Assembly: GCA_017547805.1 (NCBI GenBank)
Contig: JAFYOR010000047.1
Location: forward strand, 1 to 32,141
Reading direction: 5' to 3'
Length of the DNA: 32,141 bases
DNA from: Clostridia bacterium
GTDB taxonomy: Bacteria > Bacillota > Clostridia > Christensenellales > Aristaeellaceae
This document shows positions 1 through 7,282 of the stretch, piece after piece (position 1 is the first letter of the stretch; every line of letters begins with the position of its first letter). The position numbers were made by a program, and so were the translations under genes. The notes beneath the pieces were generated by a model. It saw nothing but the letters and a program-made list of their open reading frames with translations. It had not been told where the DNA came from and ran no database searches.

Positions 1-267
1 AGGCGGGGAGTTCTTTTCGGGCAGAGCCCGAACCCACTACGCTTCGTTGCGGCTTGAACGCTTCCATCGGGCAAAAGGCCCTCGGAAGCCTGCTGCGCAA
101 AGCGTCGCAAAAGCAAGCAGAACTCCCCGCCGAAAGGCGGGGAGTTCTTTTCGGGCAGAGCCCGAACCCACTACGCTTCGTTGCGGTTTGAACGCTTCCA
201 TCGGACGGAAGGTTTTTAGAAGCCTGCTGCGCAGCACAAAAAGCAAAAAGGAGGCTGTCGGGGTATA
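1..267. repeat. Two tandem copies of a 134-bp GC-rich intergenic repeat
   Basis: Positions 1-134 and 135-267 are the same sequence repeated with period 134. Both begin AGGCGGGGAGTTCTTTTCGG and share the block CCCACTACGCTTCGTTGCGG, diverging towards the 3' end. Small open frames cross it on both strands, but no frame has a convincing start site or product, so I read it as non-coding. The left copy may be truncated by the window edge. Part of the unit (CGAAGCGTAGTGGG in reverse) recurs near 5219-5230, so it belongs to a dispersed family in this genome. Confidence 0.8.
119..151 (+). terminator. 13-bp perfect hairpin with GAAA tetraloop at the repeat junction
   Basis: Arms 119-131 and 136-148 are perfectly complementary and enclose a GAAA tetraloop, followed by a short T tract. 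It forms exactly where the two 134-bp repeats join. It looks like an intrinsic terminator on the plus strand, but no plus-strand gene in the window precedes it. Confidence 0.5.
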
Positions 268-277
268 AACCAGATGC

Positions 278-402
278 CTAAGAATCACTAAGTATTTTGC
301 GGCCGAAGGTTTCCAAAGGGCGAGCGGAAAGCCCTTTGGCGGGGGTTGGGGCAGAGCCCCATCCCCTGAACAACACGGAACACTTAGTAAACAGATTCTT
401 AG
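278..402. repeat. MITE-like or cruciform intergenic element with terminal inverted repeats
   Basis: The element starts with CTAAGAATC (278-286) and ends with its inverse GATTCTTAG (394-402). Nested inside are ACTAAGT (287-293) and ACTTAGT (382-388). The interior (about 300-375) holds two hairpins, CCAAAGGGC/GCCCTTTGG and GGGGC/GCCCC. The interior is closely similar to 14866-14932. No transposase and no clear target-site duplication are seen. It lies just past the 3' end of the RtcB gene. Confidence 0.5.
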
Positions 403-435
403 ACTGTGCGGTTTTCCCCGAACAACCCTATTTGC

Positions 436-1566
436 TTATTTTCCAGCCTTGAAGTTATAGACCGGGCGGATAACGCTGATGATCTCGGCGGTCGGCGCGA
501 TGTTGGCAATAATGCTTTCCATCGGCTTATAGGCCATGGGACACTCGTCGAGCGTATCGGTGCTGACGGAGGTGGTGTAAATGCCCTCCATTGCCTTGGC
601 GTACGCCTCGACGGTAAACTGCTCAAGCGCTGCGCTGCGGCTGAAAAGGCGTCCTGCGCCGTGCGGGGCGGAGCAGTTCCACTCCGGGTTGCCCTTTCCG
701 CGGCAGATCAGGCTGCCGTCGCGCATGTTGATGGGGATGAGCAGCGTTTCTCCGGCCTTGGCGGAAACAGCTCCTTTGCGGATGAGGCCCGATTCAAGGT
801 CGATATAGTTGTGGACGGTCTCAAAGTGCGGGTAATCGCCAAGCTCCTTGCCGAAGAGATGCGTGAGAATCTGGTTGGCGATGGTCTTTCGGTTCAGCAC
901 GGCGTACGCCTGACAGACCGCCATATCGTGCAGATAGGCGTCGCGGTTTTCGCCGGTGAGATAGCACAGCGCCTTGGGAAGCGTAAACTCCTGCTGGGCG
1001 GCGGCGGCTTCTGCCGTGAGCGTATCCCACGCGAGCTGCTGGTAATGATCTGCTACCTGACGGCCGAGATTACGGCTGCCGGTGTGGATAACGAGGAAGT
1101 AATTTCCGTCCTCGTCAACGTCCACCTCGATGAAGTGATTGCCGCCACCAAGGGTGCCGATGCAGCTGTAATGGCGGGCGGTATGCTTGAGATGGCCATA
1201 GCAGAGTAGATCGGCGAGCGCGGGAAACGTCGCGATGGGCGCGTTATGGACGCATTTGCCCGCAGGGACATGCGTGCGGATTGTCTGGTCCAGCTTCTCA
1301 AAGTCGGGCGCAGTCTTGCCCAACGCAACGGTCAGCATGCCGCAGCCGATATCCACGCCCACGATGCTGGGGATGACCAGCTCTCCAAGGTCGGCGGTGA
1401 AGCCGATGACGCAGCCGCTGCCGGCGTGGACGTCGGGCATGATGCGGATGCTGCAGCCCTTGGTAAACGGCTGATCGCACAGCAGCCTGATCTGCTCGGA
1501 CGCGGCTTCCTCAATGATGTCCGTATAGACAATGGCGGCGCTGTACTGTCCGGTAATTGTCTTCAT
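436..1566 (-). CDS. rtcB: RtcB-family RNA ligase (short form, 376 aa)
   Basis: RtcB joins 2',3'-cyclic-phosphate or 3'-phosphate RNA ends to 5'-OH ends using GTP and Mn2+. The family signatures are all visible: MPDVHAGSG (residues 43-51), GVDIGCGM with the metal-binding Cys75, GGGNHF with His144, HTGSR with His161, VHNYID with His252, and SAPHGAGR carrying the predicted guanylylated His302. At 376 residues it matches the shorter bacterial paralogues rather than the roughly 480-residue archaeal enzyme. The start is supported by AGAAAGGATG about 8 bases upstream. It stands alone: no archease or RtcA gene is adjacent. The substrate is unknown; tRNA or rRNA repair is the usual inference. Confidence 0.92.
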   Translation of the reverse strand: MKTITGQYSAAIVYTDIIEEAASEQIRLLCDQPFTKGCSIRIMPDVHAGSGCVIGFTADLGELVIPSIVGVDIGCGMLTVALGKTAPDFEKLDQTIRTHVPAGKCVHNAPIATFPALADLLCYGHLKHTARHYSCIGTLGGGNHFIEVDVDEDGNYFLVIHTGSRNLGRQVADHYQQLAWDTLTAEAAAAQQEFTLPKALCYLTGENRDAYLHDMAVCQAYAVLNRKTIANQILTHLFGKELGDYPHFETVHNYIDLESGLIRKGAVSAKAGETLLIPINMRDGSLICRGKGNPEWNCSAPHGAGRLFSRSAALEQFTVEAYAKAMEGIYTTSVSTDTLDECPMAYKPMESIIANIAPTAEIISVIRPVYNFKAGK

Positions 1567-1722
1567 GTAGGGTTCATCCTTTCTGATTAACTGGTATCAG
1601 TATACTACATGATTCGCCGTTCGGGGTTGCATTTCATGCGACTTTGTATAGAAAAAGTGGCATAAAAAGCTTGGGGGATGCGCGGAATTGCAGGAAAATT
1701 TCGCAATCCGGGCAAACTGTTG

Positions 1723-1751
1723 TTGCAAAAGGGGCGCGGCTTTGCTATAAT
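1723..1751 (+). promoter_or_regulatory. Promoter of the serS T-box leader
   Basis: TTGCAA at 1723-1728 and TATAAT at 1746-1751 are separated by 17 bases. Transcription would begin near 1758, just before the first T-box stem. The 1611-1722 stretch upstream shows nothing else recognisable. Confidence 0.8.
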
Positions 1752-1757
1752 ATCCGC

Positions 1758-2061
1758 ATATATCGCGTGTCCCGATTTGTCGGGACAGGATGAAATTGGG
1801 CCGATGCGTTTGCGTAGAGAGCCGCCGGAGGGTGCAAGGCGGACAAGGGCGCGGCTGATCCGCTCATCCCATGCGGCAGGCGAAGAGTCTGCGGAGTCGC
1901 GCCCCTTACAGCGCTTTGAGTGATCGGCATGAAAAAGCGTCGGCCTCGTTCGCGGAAGCATCTTAATCCGGATGCATTTCGTCGGATGCGGCATCGGCAC
2001 TGCCGATAAGGTGGGTGGCAACACGGAGCTTTTCGTCCCATATGGATGAGGCTCCTTTTAT
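1758..2061 (+). promoter_or_regulatory. T-box riboswitch controlling serS, probable TCC (Ser) specifier
   Basis: Stem I is closed by GGATGA (1788-1793) and TCATCC (1864-1869). The distal part carries the typical AGAGAG...GGGTGCAAGG arrangement. A TCC serine codon followed by a purine lies at 1859-1861, just inside the closing stem, where the specifier is expected. The T-box sequence GGTGGCAACACGG (2014-2026) precedes a terminator: GGAGC pairs with GCTCC around TCGTCCC, then TTTTATATTT (to about 2065). Uncharged tRNA-Ser would favour the antiterminator and serS expression. The specifier assignment is by geometry, not by a covariance model. Confidence 0.88.
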
Positions 2062-2215
2062 ATTTGCAGCTGATGGCGGCGCCACAAGCATATCCGACAC
2101 AGGGGCGGCGTGATTCATTCTTTGTGAACGCGAGGCCGAATGCGAGTGGGAATTGCGGTTGCGCCCAACAGACAACGATATCAAACAATCAACATGGAAA
2201 GAAAGGAAGACGACC

Positions 2216-3496
2216 ATGATCGACATTAACCTGATCCGCAAGACGCCCGACGTCGTGCGCGAAAACATGAAGAAGAAGTTCCAGGAAGGAAAGCTCCATC
2301 TGGTGGACGAAGTCATCGAGCTGGACAAGAAGAACCGCGAGGCGATGCAGAAGGCCGACAGCCTTCGCAATCAGCGCAAGGTGCTCTCCAAGCAGATCGG
2401 CGGCCTGATGAAGCAGGGCAAGAAGGACGAGGCCGAGGCTGCCAAGGCGCAGGTTGCGGCTATCGCCGAGGAGCTTGCGCAGCTGGAGGTGCTGGAGGAG
2501 CAGTATGCGGAGGAGATCAAGACCCGCATGCAGATCATCCCGCAGCTGATCGACGACAGCGTGCCGATCGGCAAGGACGACAGCGAGAACGTGGAGATCG
2601 AGCGCTACGGCGAGCCGGTTGTGCCGGACTTTGAGATTCCGTATCACGTTGAGATCATGGAGAAGCTCAACGGCATCGATATCGACGCTGCCCGCCGCAC
2701 GTCCGGCAATGGCTTCTACTATCTCAAGGGCGATATCGCGCGCCTGCACAGCGCGTGCCTTAGCTATGCGCGCGATTTCATGATCGATCGCGGCTTCACC
2801 TACTGCATCCCGCCGTATATGATCCGCTCCGGCGTTGTGACCGGCGTGATGAGCTTTGCGGAGATGGAGAACATGATGTACAAGATCGAGGGCGAGGATC
2901 TCTACCTGATCGGTACCTCCGAGCACTCCATGATCGGCAAGTTCATCGACACCATCCTCACCGAGGAGGAGCTGCCGCAGACCCTGACCAGCTATTCTCC
3001 CTGCTTCCGCAAGGAAGTCGGCGCCCACGGCATCGAGGAGCGCGGCGTGTACCGCATCCATCAGTTTGAGAAGCAGGAAATGATCGTCGTGTGCAAGCCG
3101 GAGGATTCCATGCACTGGTACAACCAGCTCTGGCAGAACACCGTCGATTTCTTCCGCACGCTGGATATCCCGGTCCGCACGCTGGAGTGCTGCTCCGGCG
3201 ATCTGGCCGACCTGAAGGTCAAGAGCTGCGACGTTGAAGCGTGGTCTCCGCGCCAGAAGAAGTACTTTGAGGTTGGCTCCTGCTCCACGCTGGGCGATGC
3301 ACAGGCCCGCCGCCTCGGCATCCGCGTCAAGGGCAAGGATGGCAGCAAGTACTTTGCGCATACCCTCAACAACACCTGCGTTGCGCCGCCGCGTATGCTC
3401 ATCGCGTTCCTGGAGAACAACCTGAACGAGGACGGCTCCGTGCGTATTCCGGAAGCGCTGCGTCCGTACATGGGCTTCAAGGACGTCATCCGCTAA
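2216..3496 (+). CDS. serS: Seryl-tRNA synthetase
   Basis: Charges tRNA-Ser with serine in the cytoplasm. I place the start at ATG 2216 (426 aa), preceded by GAAAGGAAG; an upstream in-frame ATG at 2153 lies in the leader. The N-terminal 100 residues form the long charged helical arm that grips tRNA-Ser. Class II motif 2 is visible as CFRKEVGAHGIEERGVYRIH and motif 3 as GSCSTLGDAQARRLGIR. These differ from the common bacterial forms (roughly CFRxEAGSxGxDTxG and ExSSCSNxxDFQARR) and resemble the variant I associate with archaea and some Clostridia. It is under T-box control and followed by its own terminator, so it is monocistronic. Confidence 0.96.
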   Translation: MIDINLIRKTPDVVRENMKKKFQEGKLHLVDEVIELDKKNREAMQKADSLRNQRKVLSKQIGGLMKQGKKDEAEAAKAQVAAIAEELAQLEVLEEQYAEEIKTRMQIIPQLIDDSVPIGKDDSENVEIERYGEPVVPDFEIPYHVEIMEKLNGIDIDAARRTSGNGFYYLKGDIARLHSACLSYARDFMIDRGFTYCIPPYMIRSGVVTGVMSFAEMENMMYKIEGEDLYLIGTSEHSMIGKFIDTILTEEELPQTLTSYSPCFRKEVGAHGIEERGVYRIHQFEKQEMIVVCKPEDSMHWYNQLWQNTVDFFRTLDIPVRTLECCSGDLADLKVKSCDVEAWSPRQKKYFEVGSCSTLGDAQARRLGIRVKGKDGSKYFAHTLNNTCVAPPRMLIAFLENNLNEDGSVRIPEALRPYMGFKDVIR

Positions 3497-3541
3497 GCGG
3501 ACGGGATCTGCCCGGATCCGCATCCGCCACTGTAATGTATA

Positions 3542-3569
3542 GGGGAGGGGCTATGCTCCTCCCTTTTTC
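3542..3569 (+). terminator. Intrinsic terminator of serS
   Basis: GGGAGGGG (3543-3550) pairs with CTCCTCCC (3556-3563) across a five-base loop, followed by TTTTT. Confidence 0.9.
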
Positions 3570-3598
3570 TTGCATTCAAACGTGAATTGTGCTATCCT
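3570..3598 (+). promoter_or_regulatory. Promoter of the dipeptidase gene
   Basis: TTGCAT (3570-3575) and TATCCT (3593-3598) are 17 bases apart, immediately after the serS terminator. The predicted transcript would have a leader of about 28 bases. Confidence 0.65.
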
Positions 3599-3632
3599 GT
3601 TTGCATCATTTTGATTATTCGGAGGGATATCC

Positions 3633-4526
3633 TTGATTATTTGCGATACCCATTGCGATACGACCAACATGCGCGTGTTTCACAAGGACGAAACGCCGTG
3701 CGTGACCATGGAGAACCTTGTTAACGGCGGAATCAGCCTGCAGACCTGCGCGCTCTTTGCCGGCAGCAAGGGCATGGCCGATCATCCGTACGAGCGGGCG
3801 ATTGCGCAGCTGGAGGAGCTTAACCGCCTTGGCTGGCCGCGGATCAATTCTCCGCTGGAGGCGGAGGAGGGCAAGGTGAAAATCCTGCTGTCTGTGGAGG
3901 GCGGCGAGATTTTTGAAGGCCGTGTTGACCGCGTGGACGAGTTCTACGGCTATGGCGTGCGCATGGCGGGCGTAACGTGGAACAATGAAAACGAGATGGG
4001 CCATCCTGCCAAGCATGGCAGCAAAGAGGGCATCAAGCCGCAGGGCTGGGCGCTGCTTCGCCGCATGGCGGAGCTGAAGATCGCCGTGGACACCAGCCAT
4101 CTGAACGAAGCCGGCTTCTGGGATCTCATCGACAATCACAGCCAGCCGGTGATGGCGTCCCATTCCTGCGCAAAGGCGCTGCGTCCGCACTTCCGCAACC
4201 TGACGGACGAACAGATCCGCGCGGTTGTCAGGCGCGGCGGCTGGATCGGCGTCAACTTCTATCCGTGGTTCCTCGGCGATACGGGTAAGGCTGTCGCGGA
4301 GGATATCGTCACGCATATTGACTACATGTGCCAGCTGGGCGCTGAAAAGCACGTGGGCTTTGGCAGCGACTTTGATGGCATTGAGGTCTGGCCGGATGAT
4401 TGCGACAGCCCGGCGAAGGTGCATCTGATCCTTGACGGCCTGCGCCGCAGGGGCTACAGCGAAGAGGCGCTGGCGGATATCGCCGGACGCAACTTCCTTG
4501 ATTATTACCGCCGGCTGGGATGGTAA
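3633..4526 (+). CDS. Membrane dipeptidase family protein (peptidase M19)
   Basis: M19 enzymes are binuclear zinc dipeptidases of the amidohydrolase superfamily. The protein (297 aa) starts with TTG at 3633, six bases after GGAGGG. Metal ligands expected for the family are present: THCD (His7, Asp9), SVEGGE (bridging Glu89), DTSHL (His156), SHS (His177) and GSDFDG (Asp248). No signal peptide or membrane segment is seen despite the family name, so it is probably cytoplasmic. It may recycle dipeptides, including D-amino-acid or peptidoglycan-derived ones, but the substrate cannot be read from sequence. Own promoter and a downstream terminator make it a single-gene unit. Confidence 0.93.
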   Translation: MIICDTHCDTTNMRVFHKDETPCVTMENLVNGGISLQTCALFAGSKGMADHPYERAIAQLEELNRLGWPRINSPLEAEEGKVKILLSVEGGEIFEGRVDRVDEFYGYGVRMAGVTWNNENEMGHPAKHGSKEGIKPQGWALLRRMAELKIAVDTSHLNEAGFWDLIDNHSQPVMASHSCAKALRPHFRNLTDEQIRAVVRRGGWIGVNFYPWFLGDTGKAVAEDIVTHIDYMCQLGAEKHVGFGSDFDGIEVWPDDCDSPAKVHLILDGLRRRGYSEEALADIAGRNFLDYYRRLGW

Positions 4527-4544
4527 CTCCCTATAGGCGAAAAG

Positions 4545-4620
4545 GCTTGAAACAGCGCGAAGCGAAGAGGGGTCAAGGGGCGAAGTCCCTTGGCGGGGTT
4601 TGGGGATGAAATCCCCAAAA
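4545..4620. repeat. Copy of the dispersed GC-rich hairpin element
   Basis: Contains GCGCGAAGCGAAG, a CAAGGG...TCCCTTGG hairpin, the block GGCGGGGTTTGGGG and a GGGGAT...ATCCCC hairpin. The same arrangement occurs at 6597-6650, about 15990-16050, 300-369 and 14866-14932. It sits between the dipeptidase stop and the shared terminator. Confidence 0.7.
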
Positions 4621-4622
4621 AC

Positions 4623-4654
4623 AAAAACGGGCAGTTCATTACTGCCCGTTTTTT
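4623..4654. terminator. Bidirectional terminator between convergent genes
   Basis: ACGGGCAGT (4627-4635) pairs with ACTGCCCGT (4641-4649). T runs flank it on both strands, so it can end the dipeptidase transcript and the opposing XRE gene. Confidence 0.9.
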
Positions 4655-4660
4655 GTATTG

Positions 4661-5035
4661 TCAGATTTTGAATTCGGATTTCCGGTCGTGCTCGGCGACC
4701 GTTCGGATCAGGGAGAGGATCAGCTGCTGCGCTTCTTCCGAGCAGCCGCTGATCACCTGCGCCGCCTGATCGCTGGTGGTGCGGGCTTGCTGGCTGGGCG
4801 GCGTGCCGAAGCGCTCGCCTTCCACGCAGCCGCTGAGCAGCTGGGACAGCGATGTGCCCAGCACAAGGGCGACCTGTGCCAGCTGTTCCAGCGAGGCGGG
4901 ACGCTCGCCGCGCTCCAGACGGCCGTAATGCAGAACGGAGATCTTCATCAGTTCGGCTGTCTGCTCCTGCGTCAGGCTTTTGGCTTTTCTGGCAGCGCGG
5001 ATGTTGCGGCCGATCGTTTTATAGGAAATCAGCAT
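4661..5035 (-). CDS. XRE-family helix-turn-helix regulator
   Basis: A 124-aa cytoplasmic protein. Residues 5-62 form a Cro/C1-type DNA-binding domain with the pattern LTQEQTAELMKIS...LERGERPASLEQL. The tail (about 70-124) is helical and polar, without a recognisable sensor domain. A good Shine-Dalgarno (GGAGG) lies about 8 bases before the start. It stands alone between a convergent dipeptidase and the co-oriented rarA. Targets are unknown; XRE proteins of this size are commonly repressors, but nothing here ties it to a mobile element. Confidence 0.88.
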   Translation of the reverse strand: MLISYKTIGRNIRAARKAKSLTQEQTAELMKISVLHYGRLERGERPASLEQLAQVALVLGTSLSQLLSGCVEGERFGTPPSQQARTTSDQAAQVISGCSEEAQQLILSLIRTVAEHDRKSEFKI

Positions 5036-5149
5036 GATGAAAACCTCCGGATGATTGTTAGGTTCATCTTATAACGAGTGGGATCAAATGAACACGTCCA
5101 AAAACTTTATAACCAACCGGAATAGAAACTATCCGAAAAAGATATTACA

Positions 5150-5191
5150 TGCAAAACAGGTTGCTTCTCCGTGAGAGAAACAACCTGTTCT
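5150..5191 (-). terminator. Terminator downstream of rarA
   Basis: AACAGGTTGCTTCTC (5155-5169) pairs, with one mismatch, with GAGAAACAACCTGTT (5175-5189). On the minus strand the stem is followed by TTTT. On the plus strand CTTTTT follows, so it could also act that way. Confidence 0.8.
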
Positions 5192-5230
5192 TTTTGGAAT
5201 GTAAATCATAATATGAGCGAAGCGTAGTGG

Positions 5231-5249
5231 GAGCGGGCACCGCCCGCTC
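5231..5249. other. Perfect hairpin overlapping the rarA stop codon
   Basis: GAGCGGGC (5231-5238) pairs with GCCCGCTC (5242-5249) around a three-base loop. The rarA stop codon (5248-5250, minus) lies in the stem. The hairpin is nearly the same as the one repeated five times at 19644-20125, and the sequence beside it (CGAAGCGTAGTGGG) matches the inverse of part of the 1-267 repeat. Confidence 0.7.
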
Positions 5250-6555
5250 AGTCCTGGATGCCGCGAAGCCTGCGGCGTTCGCGCAGCTTGGCTTCCTGCC
5301 CCTGATCGCTGGGTGTGTAGTAGCGGCGTCCCTTGACCTCCGGCGGCATGTATTCCTGTGGGATCCAGTGCCCGGGAAAATCGTGGGGGTATTTGTACTG
5401 TGCGCCGGAACCGAGACGTTCATGCCCTGCGTAATGTGTGTCGCGCAGGTGGATGGGCACCGGACCAAAGCCGCCTTTTTGCGCATCGGCAACGCTTTGA
5501 TCAAGCGCCATGACGACGGAATTGGACTTGGGGCTTTCGCAAACGGCAATGATTGCCTGCGCAAGAGACAGTCGCGCCTCCGGCAGACCGACCATCTCCA
5601 GCGCCTGCGCGGCGGCGACGGCCTGCAGCATGGCGGTCGGGTTGGCAAGTCCGACATCCTCGCTTGCATGCGCGATGATGCGCCGGGCGATCAGCCGCGG
5701 ATCGACGCCGGCGTAAAGCAGGCGGGCAAACCACGCCATCGCGGCGTCCGCGTCGCTGCCGCGAAGGGACTTACAGAAGGCGGAAAGCATGTCGTAATAG
5801 AGCGATTCGTCGCAGCGGATGACCGGCTGCTGGATGGATTCCTCCGCGACGGGGAGCGTGACGCGGATGACGCCGGAGGCGTCCGGCTCGGTGGTCAGAA
5901 CCGCCAGTTCCAGCGCGCCCAGCGCGCTGCGCACGTCGCCGTTGGCAATGCGCGCAATATGACGCGCGGCGTCTTCTTCAAGGACGATGGTCTGATTGCC
6001 GAAGCCGCGTTCTTCGTCGGACAGCGCGCGGCGCATGGCGGTGAGCACGTCGCGCTCTTCAAGGGGCTTGAACTCAAAGATCCGGCACCGGCTGACGATG
6101 GCCGGGGTCATCGATACGAGCGGGTTCTCCGTCGTGGAGCCGATGAAGCGCACCACGCCGCGCTCGATGGCGGGGAGGATGGAGTCGCTTTGCGATTTGC
6201 TCCAGCGGTGGCATTCGTCCAGCAGCAGGTACGTCGCCTGACCGTAGAGCGTGCGGCGGTCCTGCGCCTCCTTGATAACCTTGCGCACGTCCGCCACGCC
6301 GCTGGTGACGGCGTTGAGCTGCACGAACGCAGAATGCGTCGTGTTTGCGATGATGGAGGCGAGTGTGGTTTTGCCGCAGCCGGGCGGGCCGTAGAAGATG
6401 GAGGAGGTCATGCGGTCGGCCTCGATGGCGCGGCGAAGAAGCCGGCCCGGGCCGACGATGTGCGCCTGCCCGATGAACTCGTCGAGCGTGCGCGGACGCA
6501 TGCGGTCGGCGAGCGGGCTCATGGACGCTTCGTTAGATGAAAACAGATCCTGCAT
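5248..6555 (-). CDS. rarA: Replication-associated recombination protein A (RarA/MgsA, AAA+ ATPase)
   Basis: RarA is a clamp-loader-like AAA+ ATPase that acts at stalled replication forks and binds SSB-coated DNA ends. I choose ATG 6555 (435 aa) because GGAGG sits just upstream; a TTG 30 bases earlier has no such site. Walker A is GPPGCGKT (56-63). Walker B is LLDECHRW rather than the usual DEIHRF. Sensor 1 is GSTTENP. The C-terminal family hallmark HYAGHERLGSG...YKYPHDFPGHW is intact. The upstream promoter and downstream terminator make it monocistronic, with a leader of about 135 bases that contains a copy of the dispersed hairpin repeat. Confidence 0.95.
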   Translation of the reverse strand: MQDLFSSNEASMSPLADRMRPRTLDEFIGQAHIVGPGRLLRRAIEADRMTSSIFYGPPGCGKTTLASIIANTTHSAFVQLNAVTSGVADVRKVIKEAQDRRTLYGQATYLLLDECHRWSKSQSDSILPAIERGVVRFIGSTTENPLVSMTPAIVSRCRIFEFKPLEERDVLTAMRRALSDEERGFGNQTIVLEEDAARHIARIANGDVRSALGALELAVLTTEPDASGVIRVTLPVAEESIQQPVIRCDESLYYDMLSAFCKSLRGSDADAAMAWFARLLYAGVDPRLIARRIIAHASEDVGLANPTAMLQAVAAAQALEMVGLPEARLSLAQAIIAVCESPKSNSVVMALDQSVADAQKGGFGPVPIHLRDTHYAGHERLGSGAQYKYPHDFPGHWIPQEYMPPEVKGRRYYTPSDQGQEAKLRERRRLRGIQD

Positions 6556-6596
6556 GGTGACCTCCGGAAAAGTTGCTGATGCCAATATGTCTTAAA

Positions 6597-6671
6597 ACCG
6601 CGCGAAGCGATGAAGGGGTTTGGGGATGAAATCCCCAAGCAGGTTTGGGCGGCAGCCCAAAACGTTTTTTT
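6597..6671. repeat. Dispersed hairpin element inside the rarA leader
   Basis: Shares GCGCGAAGCGATGA...GGGGTTTGGGGATGAAATCCCC with the element at 4545-4620. It carries two hairpins: GGGGAT/ATCCCC and TTTGGGC/GCCCAAA. The second is followed by ACGTTTTTTT on the plus strand. On the minus strand it lies between the predicted rarA transcription start and its start codon. Confidence 0.7.
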
Positions 6672-6696
6672 CCTGATGAATGGATGTGATACTTTT

Positions 6697-6725
6697 ATTA
6701 TAGCGTTGCACGTGGAAAAAGACAA
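6697..6725 (-). promoter_or_regulatory. Promoter of rarA
   Basis: On the minus strand TTGTCT (6720-6725) and TATAAT (6697-6702) are 17 bases apart. The -35 box is embedded in the T tract and base of the terminator of the upstream B12-transport unit. Confidence 0.75.
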
Positions 6726-6746
6726 GCACCGCGAAAAGCGGTGCTT
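6716..6746 (-). terminator. Terminator of the B12-transport unit
   Basis: AAGCACCGC (6724-6732) and GCGGTGCTT (6738-6746) form a nine-pair stem, followed on the minus strand by GTCTTTTT. Confidence 0.9.
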
Positions 6747-6751
6747 GCTGA

Positions 6752-7282
6752 TTATCGTGCGGTGATCTGCGGAATACGCCGCAGGAGAGAAGAAACGGGC
6801 TTGTAGAGCGCGAGCATGAGCACGAAATTGCCTGCGCCGTGCAGAAGATCAAAGGGAATGCCGGAAATCCACCATGCCAGCATCTGGCGAAGGCCCATCA
6901 TGGCGCCGCCTGCGGACGCGCCGATGAAGAAATACGGAAAAGAACACAGAAATCCGAAGGACAATCCGTACGCGCCGGAGACGATTGCCCAGAAAAAGGC
7001 GGAATCGTTCTTTCTGAAAAGGTGCGCGATGAGCGAGAGCAGCGGCCATGCATACAGGTACATCACCCACCACAGGCCAAAGCCGTAGAGCGTTCCTTCG
7101 ATGAGGATGAGCGCGGGGACGGTCAGCAGCGTCAGATGTTCGAAATGCAGCGTAAAGAGAATGAGCAGAAAGCTCGTCATCTCGATATTGGGCAGCCCCT
7201 GCATCGCCAGCTTCAATGCTTCTATGATGGCGATCATCATGCCTGCCGTGGCGACGTCACGCGCGACAAAGCGGCGGCTCAC
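6752..7282 (-). CDS. ECF transporter S component, probably for cobalamin
   Basis: A 176-aa hydrophobic protein with about five or six membrane segments and the size typical of substrate-binding S components of energy-coupling-factor importers. The ATPases and T component are not in the window and may be shared. It starts with GTG at 7282 and overlaps the stop of the DUF4430 gene (GTGA). There is no strong ribosome site of its own, suggesting translational coupling. The cobalamin riboswitch upstream is the main evidence for the substrate; the sequence alone would only say vitamin S component. Confidence 0.82.
   Translation of the reverse strand: MSRRFVARDVATAGMMIAIIEALKLAMQGLPNIEMTSFLLILFTLHFEHLTLLTVPALILIEGTLYGFGLWWVMYLYAWPLLSLIAHLFRKNDSAFFWAIVSGAYGLSFGFLCSFPYFFIGASAGGAMMGLRQMLAWWISGIPFDLLHGAGNFVLMLALYKPVSSLLRRIPQITAR

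Noticed and set aside
2189-3523. A 444-residue open frame antisense to serS
   Set aside because: Low-complexity Leu/Ala/Asp-rich shadow of serS without ribosome site.
5227-6540. A 437-residue open frame antisense to rarA
   Set aside because: Composition typical of a shadow frame; rarA on the other strand is certain.
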